A DNA stretch of 7,933 bases from Coriobacteriia bacterium (GTDB taxonomy: Bacteria; Actinomycetota; Coriobacteriia; Anaerosomatales; SLCP01), in assembly GCA_007123455.1 (NCBI GenBank), contig SKKZ01000084.1, positions 1-7,933 on the forward strand. The letters run 5' to 3'. Position 1 is the stretch's first letter; the number at the start of each line of letters is the position of its first letter. Below the pieces are notes generated by a model. It searched no databases, was not told the origin of the DNA, and saw only the letters and a list, made by a program, of their open reading frames with translations. Shown in pieces: positions 5,021 to 7,933 of this stretch. Position numbers and translations under genes: made by a program.

Positions 5021-5502
5021 CGCCTGTCCAGCTCCTTCAGATAGTCGAGCAGCTCTTGGAACTCCGTGCCGGTGAGGTCCCAGCGAGGCATGACCGGATC
5101 GAGTTCCTCGCCATCAGGCTCAACCCCCTCGACGATGGCTCGCCGGATGTCCCGATCGGACCAGCCCTCCCCGTCGTGGTCCTCGTGGGGCGATGTCAGC
5201 GCCGAGTAGCGGATGTCCGGCGCCTCGAATCCGCCCATCATCCGGACGTATCCGCCGCCGCCGTCGATCCCGTGGCAGCGAGCGCATCCGCCGCCCATCA
5301 TCCCCGGACCGATGGTCGTTCGCGGTATCGAACGACCGTCCTCTCCAACGCCGCCGGCGTAGATGCGGGCGCCGAGTGAGGTGTACTCAGTGCTCACGGT
5401 GGTGCGAGGAGCAGGAGCACGAGACGACACGGTCCAGATGATTCCGGCTATCCCGGTTACCACGATCAGCAGTCCGAGTATCGCCAGCCATGCGGAGCGC
5501 AC
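5017..5502 (-). CDS. membrane-anchored monoheme cytochrome c
   Basis: An electron-transfer protein with an uncleaved N-terminal membrane anchor (about residues 5-25 of this start, AWLAILGLLIVVTGIAGIIW) and an extracytoplasmic class I cytochrome c domain. The heme motif C-A-R-C-H lies in 'GPGMMGGGCARCHGIDG', and the likely axial Met is in 'DPVMPRWDLTGTEFQELLDY'. One heme only. The start is taken as GTG 5502-5500 because the purine run AAGGAAG is about 8 nt upstream. A GTG three codons earlier (5511-5509) directly touches that run, leaving no spacing. It is followed by the overlapping SHOCT membrane protein. The partner oxidase or reductase is not in the window, so its redox chain is unknown. 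Both genes lie between tRNA-Ser copies 3 and 4, opposite in strand to the flanking modules. Confidence 0.85.
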   Translation of the reverse strand: MRSAWLAILGLLIVVTGIAGIIWTVSSRAPAPRTTVSTEYTSLGARIYAGGVGEDGRSIPRTTIGPGMMGGGCARCHGIDGGGGYVRMMGGFEAPDIRYSALTSPHEDHDGEGWSDRDIRRAIVEGVEPDGEELDPVMPRWDLTGTEFQELLDYLKELDRR

Positions 5503-5534
5503 GTATATCACTTCCTTTGTAAGACACGTTTCCG

Positions 5535-5540
5535 TATATA
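5535..5540 (-). promoter_or_regulatory. possible -10 element of the cytochrome/SHOCT operon
   Basis: TATATA on the - strand, about 33 nt before the GTG at 5502, in the only AT-rich patch of the 105 bp separating the gene from tRNA-Ser copy 4. The hexamer at the expected -35 distance (TCTCAG, complement of 5558-5563) is poor, so this is a weak call. Confidence 0.3.
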
Positions 5541-5607
5541 CCCACTTGGCTCGGAAGCTGAGAGACGGCCCTCTGAGATCGAACAGGCGGACGCGCCACT
5601 AGCCGGT

Positions 5608-5644
5608 CCCCGTCTCGAGGGTTCGAATCCCTCCCTCTCCGCCA
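5608..5644 (+). repeat. tRNA-Ser 3' fragment, copy 4
   Basis: 37 nt identical to 4624-4660 of copy 3: end of the variable arm, a perfect T arm (GAGGG-TTCGAAT-CCCTC) and the 3' acceptor strand through CCGCCA. Immediately left, AGCCGGT may be a damaged remnant of the variable arm (GGCGGGTTA in copy 3), but no anticodon loop or 5' half is present. Two bases after the CCA comes ATGCGAACG, a 9-mer also found beside copy 1. It separates the cytochrome module from the oxidoreductase module. Confidence 0.88.
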
Positions 5645-5865
5645 GATGCGAACGTGACGACACCCGCTCGCCGATGCCGAGGGGCACGCTCACCCAATCG
5701 CGACGCCCAGGAGCTTGAATGCCCAGCACACGGGTCCTGAGGCGCCAAGATCGTGGACACCGCCCTGCCGTCCCTGTGGGTAGCGGGTACGTACTACCTG
5801 TCGCCGCACTCGATTCCGAATGTGCTATGGCGAAGCACGCCGCAGGAGGAACGGAGGGAACCGAT

Positions 5866-6762
5866 ATGAGTGACGTCACGGTTCTCGGTCTAGGAGCTAT
5901 GGGCTCGGCGCTCGCCCGCGCCTTGCTTGGTGGTGGATACGACGTGACAGTCTGGAATCGGACGGCCGAAAGAGCTGAGCCACTTGTCGCCGAGGGCGCC
6001 ACGCGTGCTTCCGATCCGGCTGTGGCGTTGGCTGCGAGCCCGATCGTGATTGCGTGTCTCAGGGACTACGAGGTGACACAGGATGTGCTGTCGCAGCCGG
6101 ACGTCGCGCCTCAACTCGGCGGCAGGATGCTGCTGCAGCTCGCGGGTGGATCGCCGAAGGAGGCGCGCGAGATGCAGCGTTGGGCCCGCGAGGTAGGCGT
6201 CGAGTACCTTGACGGAGAGATCATGGTCTATCCCGATGGGATCGGCTCGGAAGACGCCGCCATCCTCGTAGCGGGTCCAGAAGGCGCGTATCGCCGCTGT
6301 GAGCCGCTACTGCGCTCCATGGCGGGAGCGGCGACTTACGTCGGAGAACCGATTGGCGCTGCGGCCGCGCACGGGACAGCGATGGGAGCGGTGCTCTACG
6401 GTTCGCTGCTGAGCGCAGCGCATGCGGCACTCATCTGCGAGGCCGAGGGCCTCGACGTCGACCAGTTCGCCACCCGTCTTGACGAGCATGACATGCCAAC
6501 GATCGCCGGGGCCGTGAACGACCTACTCAGGCGGATTGCCGATGGTCGGTTCGATGAGACTCAGGGGTCGCTGCGTACCGGCGCTGACGGTGCCGAGCAG
6601 ATGCTGACACACGCGCTCGAGGCGGGGCTGGATCCACGGTTCCCACAATACGTCGCTTCTATGCACCGGCAGGCCGTAGAGGCCGGTCTCGGCGAGAAGG
6701 ATGAGTCGGCCGTGATCGAAATCATGCGCGCCAGCGGGGACCGACCTCCAGAAGTCCCTTGA
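5866..6762 (+). CDS. imine-reductase-like NAD(P)-dependent oxidoreductase (beta-hydroxyacid dehydrogenase superfamily)
   Basis: A 298-residue cytosolic enzyme. The N-terminal Rossmann domain has VTVLGLGAMGSALARALLGG (4-23, GxGxxG-type) and 'VTVWNRT' (27-33); the Asn-Arg-Thr at the second strand suggests NADPH preference. 'ACLRDYEVTQDVL' (63-75) and 'YLDGEIMVYPDGIGSEDAAI' (114-133) resemble imine reductases more than 3-hydroxyisobutyrate dehydrogenases. The C-terminal all-helical domain follows, in this family used for domain-swapped dimers. The Lys essential in beta-hydroxyacid dehydrogenases is absent: the helix reads 'IGAAAAHGTAMGAVLYG' (163-179). The Asp or Tyr common there in imine reductases also seems replaced (His169/Gly170), so the catalytic acid is unclear. 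Start ATG 5866 has GGAGGG 7 nt upstream; the longer frame from 5719 has no family match. It is alone between copy 4 and possible copy 5. The 220-bp leader holds no recognisable gene and no convincing promoter. Confidence 0.87.
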   Translation: MSDVTVLGLGAMGSALARALLGGGYDVTVWNRTAERAEPLVAEGATRASDPAVALAASPIVIACLRDYEVTQDVLSQPDVAPQLGGRMLLQLAGGSPKEAREMQRWAREVGVEYLDGEIMVYPDGIGSEDAAILVAGPEGAYRRCEPLLRSMAGAATYVGEPIGAAAAHGTAMGAVLYGSLLSAAHAALICEAEGLDVDQFATRLDEHDMPTIAGAVNDLLRRIADGRFDETQGSLRTGADGAEQMLTHALEAGLDPRFPQYVASMHRQAVEAGLGEKDESAVIEIMRASGDRPPEVP

Positions 6763-6781
6763 CGAAAGTTGAGTCTCGCAA

Positions 6782-6822
6782 CTCGAAAACAGGCTACCCC
6801 GGGCTCGGAAGGGATCCCGCCA
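6782..6822 (+). repeat. possible shortened tRNA-Ser 3' fragment, copy 5
   Basis: Begins with CTCGAAAAC, identical to the anticodon-loop start of copy 3 (4600-4608). It then shows, in the same order, TACCCC, CTCG, GGG and a terminal CCGCCA, but about 20 nt shorter and without a T-loop. It lies 19 nt after the oxidoreductase stop, the same kind of position as copy 3 after abiEii. The match is in pieces, so chance cannot be excluded. The rest of 6763-6974 contains no gene. Confidence 0.4.
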
Positions 6823-6974
6823 CGAGGATCGAGGCGCCAGATCCATATAGACGTCAGGACACCGGAACTTGGCGATTCCGACAAGCGCCACGCACGCTGA
6901 CGCGCTCCACGTTAGGCCGGGAAGCGCTCCGGGAACGACTCTCATAATGGCGGCGCTTCAAATGGAGGCGGCTC

Positions 6975-7421
6975 TTGACGACACTCCGACCGGCCCAAGT
7001 CATCCGCCGCGTTGTGCAGGCGTTCAACGAGCACGACCTCGGCTTCCTCGAGCAACAGGTCACTGAGGACTTCGAGCGACACGATCTGGCCGGAGCTTTC
7101 CTGAGGACCGGCAGCGGGGGCGTCGAGGTCAGAGGTTTCCTCCAGGCGCTGTACGACGGAGTCCCCGATGTCCAGCTCAAAGTGCTGGACTTGATCGAGA
7201 GCGGGGACCGCGTTGTGATGCGCTACGAGTTCTCAGGAACACATGGCGGGGAGTTCCTTGGCATCAGCCCGACGAACCGACCGGTTAACTTCGATGGAAT
7301 CAACATCTACAGGTTCGAAGGTGACAGGATTTCCGAGGTCTGGCAATTGTGGGACTGGGCCACCGTACTCCACCAGATGGATGCATTGACCTGGCCCCCC
7401 GGTACAGCGGATCCCAGGTGA
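6975..7421 (+). CDS. SnoaL-like (NTF2-fold) protein
   Basis: A 148-residue single-domain protein of the SnoaL/ester-cyclase group. The N-terminal helix is PAQVIRRVVQAFNEHD (6-21). It is followed by 'GVPDVQLKVLDLIESGDRVV' (62-81), 'GTHGGEFLGISPTNRPVNFD' (88-107) and 'YRFEGDRISEVWQLWD' (112-127), the same block order as the protein at 1642-2073 but clearly divergent, so they are not recent duplicates. The start is TTG 6975, chosen because GGAGG (6964-6968) lies 6 nt upstream and the family N-terminus begins there. The His often seen before the last conserved Trp is Val122. CATAAT at 6943-6948 could be a -10 element but has no good -35. It is probably followed in the same transcript by the NTF2-like gene 64 nt downstream. 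Substrate unknown. Confidence 0.83.
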   Translation: MTTLRPAQVIRRVVQAFNEHDLGFLEQQVTEDFERHDLAGAFLRTGSGGVEVRGFLQALYDGVPDVQLKVLDLIESGDRVVMRYEFSGTHGGEFLGISPTNRPVNFDGINIYRFEGDRISEVWQLWDWATVLHQMDALTWPPGTADPR

Positions 7422-7485
7422 TGTAGTCGTAGCCACTGCCGGTGAGGCTCGGACTGGGCAGCAGTAGTGGACTCGGAGGTGACCT

Positions 7486-7878
7486 ATGAGAGAGTTTGAA
7501 GAGGCGCTTCGGAGGTTCGATGATACCTTCAAGACCGCTCAAGCTCAGGACGTCATCGACATCCTTGCTGAAGACTGCCGCGCGCTAATCCACTACCAGG
7601 CGATGATCGAGGGTCGGGAGGCGGTAGGAGAGGCCTTTCAGCGATTCTTCGGCATGTTCGAAGTTTCTGCCTACGAGCCTGAGTACGACGTGGTCGACGT
7701 GATAGGTGACCAGGCGTACGTTCTCGGTTCCTTTCGCCAGACTCTACAACCCCGTGAGGGTGGCTCTACCGTGCAGGTCTTCGGAAGGATAGTTCTATTC
7801 TGGAGGCGGATTGGAGGCTCGTGGCTTATGACGAGACTTCTTACAGCTCGCTCTGCACCGGACCAAGTACAGGATTGA
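7486..7878 (+). CDS. NTF2-fold protein (DUF4440/SnoaL-like)
   Basis: A 130-residue protein with the usual length and strand order of DUF4440/ketosteroid-isomerase-like NTF2 folds. It has an N-terminal helix pair (MREFEEALRRFDDTFKTAQA, 1-20), 'DVIDILAEDCRALIHYQAMIEGREAVGEAF' (22-51), then beta strands 'YDVVDVIGDQAYVLGSFRQTL' (67-87) and 'QVFGRIVLFWRRIGGSWLMTRLL' (97-119). Such proteins bind small hydrophobic ligands or act as isomerases and cyclases; nothing here fixes the ligand. Start ATG 7486 has a very strong GGAGGTGA site 3-5 nt upstream. The remaining 55 bp to the window edge show no feature. Confidence 0.8.
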   Translation: MREFEEALRRFDDTFKTAQAQDVIDILAEDCRALIHYQAMIEGREAVGEAFQRFFGMFEVSAYEPEYDVVDVIGDQAYVLGSFRQTLQPREGGSTVQVFGRIVLFWRRIGGSWLMTRLLTARSAPDQVQD

Positions 7879-7933
7879 TGCTGGTCGATGTGGGGATTCG
7901 TGTCGACCGCGGCACTCGAGCTCCAGCTAGCGC

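Noticed and set aside
306..5644. CRISPR array, because of the 37-nt near-identical repeats
   Set aside because: Spacing is 0.7-3.5 kb and filled with genes, and the repeat is plainly tRNA-derived.

Overview
The window looks like a high-GC accessory region of an actinobacterial-type genome. The evidence is strong G/C bias at third codon positions, GTG and TTG starts, purine-rich Shine-Dalgarno sites, and protein types common in Actinomycetota. These include a one-gene imine-reductase-like oxidoreductase, SnoaL-like proteins, an 'HFDVY' alpha/beta hydrolase and a GMMGGGCARCHG cytochrome. Genus or class cannot be fixed from the sequence; an uncultured Actinomycetota lineage is a guess.

The organising feature is a set of tRNA-Ser 3'-end fragments, all on the + strand and none with a 5' half. 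Copy 1 is at 306-367 (decayed), copy 2 at 1108-1146, copy 3 at 4600-4660 and copy 4 at 5608-5644. A doubtful, shortened copy 5 is at 6782-6822. Copy 3 runs from the anticodon loop (CTCGAAA, anticodon CGA) through variable arm, T arm and acceptor strand to CCA. Copies 3 and 4 are identical over 37 nt and copy 2 differs from them at one base. Such fragments are what tyrosine-recombinase integration at a tRNA gene leaves behind. They cut the window into small gene modules, and no integrase is visible in any of them.

Layout from the left: the start of an alpha/beta hydrolase on the - strand leaves the window (1-69), with a doubtful Cys-rich small ORF behind it. After copy 1 comes module A: one GNAT acetyltransferase (385-1041, -). 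After copy 2 comes module B: a 495-bp gene-free leader with a candidate promoter and a hairpin, a SnoaL-like protein, an alpha/beta hydrolase whose conserved N-terminus has no in-frame start codon, and a type IV AbiEi/AbiEii toxin-antitoxin pair behind an operator-like promoter. After copy 3 comes module C: a membrane-anchored cytochrome c and a small SHOCT membrane protein, overlapping by 4 nt on the - strand. After copy 4 comes module D: one imine-reductase-like NAD(P)-dependent oxidoreductase. After possible copy 5 come two more NTF2-fold proteins (6975-7421 and 7486-7878).

The cargo is small soluble enzymes (acyl transfer, ester/polyketide-type chemistry, imine or carbonyl reduction), a redox pair, and an addiction/phage-defence module. 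The modules do not form one pathway. The pattern fits an accumulation of non-autonomous cassettes at a tRNA-Ser attachment site, comparable in layout to an integron array but with tRNA-derived boundaries. That interpretation is inference; the repeats and the module structure are seen directly.
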